Positions 4,537 to 5,360 of a stretch of 5,360 bases of DNA are shown one piece after another. Made by a program: the position numbers and the translations under genes. The DNA lies in assembly GCA_030634605.1 (NCBI GenBank), contig DAOWAK010000123.1, positions 1 to 5,360 on the forward strand, written 5' to 3'. Position 1 is the first letter of the stretch. Each line of letters starts with the position of its first letter. The DNA comes from Sedimentisphaerales bacterium. GTDB lineage: Bacteria > Planctomycetota > Phycisphaerae > Sedimentisphaerales > SM23-30. The notes under the pieces were generated by a model. It was not told the DNA's origin, made no database searches, and was given only the letters and a program-made list of their open reading frames with translations.

Positions 4537-5360
4537 ATGACTAATTTTGCATTTGAGAATCGTATCTGGGAACAGGATGAAACACTCTCGCGCGAGCACT
4601 TAAGCAATTTGCAACTGGAACGGTTGAGACAGACTATCCGGCAAGTTTCAAATGTTCCATTCTATAAGAAAGTGCTGGCGGAAAATAAAGTCTCGCCTGA
4701 TTCGATAAAGTCTCTGGACGATCTGAGACGGATACCGTTCACTAACAAGGAAGACTTGCGTCAACATTATCCGCTGGGTTTCATGGCGGTGCCGAGGGAG
4801 CAGATTTCTCGAATTCACGGTTCCTCAGGCACAACCGGCAAGCCGACATTCGTCGCATATACTGCAGGAGACCGCGAAAGATGGGCTAATTTGTGTGCTC
4901 GATTTCTGGTAGCTGGCGGATTACGCAGCGATCATCTGGTACACATCGCTTTTGGGTTCGGGCTGTTCACCGGGGGATTCGGGCTGCATTTTGGGGTGGA
5001 AAAAGTCGGGGCGGGAATCCTGCCGGCCGCAGCGGGCAATACACCGCGTCAGATAATGCTGTTGCAGGACCTGGCGGCGGAAGTGCTGATCTGCACGCCG
5101 TCCTATTCACTGCAAATTGCCGAAGTCGCCCGGGCTCAGGGAATCGATCCTGCCGAATTGCCGTTGAAATTCGGTCATTTTCGCGGTGAACCCTGGACCG
5201 AAGACATGCGGATAGAAATCGAACGCGAACTGGGTATCATGGCGTTCAACAATTATGGATTGAGCGAAGTGATTGGTCCCGGAGTCAGCGGTGAATGCGT
5301 CGCTCGCTGTGGAATGCATATCCAGGAAGATCATTTCCTGGTCGAATGCATCAATCCTGA
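4537..5360 (+). CDS. Second phenylacetate-CoA ligase-like enzyme, diverged paralogue (3' partial)
   Basis: The frame opens at ATG 4537 and runs uninterrupted to the window edge, giving 274 of an expected 430-450 residues; the small C-terminal domain is not visible. An in-frame TGA at 4525-4527 makes this ATG the first usable start; only a weak GAGAA (4526-4530) stands before it, in a pyrimidine-rich spacer. It shows the phosphate loop GSSGTTGKP (95-103), FGFGLFTGG (139-147), CTPSY, GEPWTE (217-222) and YGLSEVIGPG (240-249), so it is clearly PaaK-like. About half of the residues from the phosphate loop onward match the upstream copy by eye. Differences sit at telling places: FGFG for YGYG in the probable aryl pocket, LPAAAGNT for IPTSGGNT, and GHFRGEPW for GIFGAEPW at the adenine-binding turn. 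This argues for a different aryl acid or kinetics rather than a recent duplication. Placement 83 bases after the ACT gene puts it in the same module. Confidence 0.9.
   Translation, partial: MTNFAFENRIWEQDETLSREHLSNLQLERLRQTIRQVSNVPFYKKVLAENKVSPDSIKSLDDLRRIPFTNKEDLRQHYPLGFMAVPREQISRIHGSSGTTGKPTFVAYTAGDRERWANLCARFLVAGGLRSDHLVHIAFGFGLFTGGFGLHFGVEKVGAGILPAAAGNTPRQIMLLQDLAAEVLICTPSYSLQIAEVARAQGIDPAELPLKFGHFRGEPWTEDMRIEIERELGIMAFNNYGLSEVIGPGVSGECVARCGMHIQEDHFLVECINP

Noticed and set aside
4024..4599. 191-residue open frame on the - strand over the ACT gene
   Set aside because: It lies opposite a convincing ACT-domain gene, runs past its end into the start of the second ligase, has no recognisable domain and is rich in Ser, Thr and Cys as expected of an antisense shadow.
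4893..5189. 98-residue + strand open frame within the second ligase
   Set aside because: It is out of frame with the conserved PaaK reading (FTGG, CTPSY, GEPWTE) and is low-complexity Gly/Arg/Ser sequence.

Overview
The window reads as chromosomal DNA from a Gram-negative, probably anaerobic bacterium. A planctomycete or related PVC lineage is my best guess, mainly from the style of the outer-membrane beta-barrel tail at the left edge, so the taxon is tentative. All genes recognised are on the + strand. I see no tRNA, rRNA, CRISPR array, insertion sequence or phage gene.

Layout: (1) 1-169 is the C-terminal end of a beta-barrel outer-membrane protein, closed by a strong intrinsic terminator (200-245). 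(2) 246-363 is a short regulatory interval with two dyads and only weak promoter candidates. (3) 364-1968 iorA and 1965-2450 iorB encode the two subunits of an indolepyruvate (arylpyruvate):ferredoxin oxidoreductase, overlapping by ATGA. (4) 2451-2589 is a non-coding leader with a perfect 15-base odd palindrome and a second inverted repeat. (5) 2590-3918 is a canonical phenylacetate-CoA ligase (paaK). (6) 3919-4012 holds a GC-rich hairpin and a good ribosome binding site. (7) 4013-4453 encodes a small protein of two tandem ACT domains. (8) 4537 to the window edge is a second, diverged phenylacetate-CoA ligase, cut by the window end.

The five genes from 364 onward form one metabolic module linking aryl acids, aryl-CoAs and arylpyruvates. 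PaaK enzymes make arylacetyl-CoA from aryl acid, ATP and CoA. IorAB interconverts arylpyruvate plus CoA with arylacetyl-CoA, CO2 and reduced ferredoxin. Two directions are possible: salvage of aryl acids into Phe, Tyr or Trp, as known for methanogens, or oxidative disposal of aromatic amino acids. The ACT protein, placed between the two ligases, is a plausible aromatic amino acid sensor (inference).

The most interesting point is that IorA stops at 534 residues, where family members usually continue into a C-terminal two-cluster ferredoxin domain. It keeps Cys339, Cys342, Cys364 and Cys514, a spacing reminiscent of the single TPP-proximal [4Fe-4S] site of other 2-oxoacid:ferredoxin oxidoreductases. 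This may therefore be a minimal one-cluster arylpyruvate oxidoreductase.
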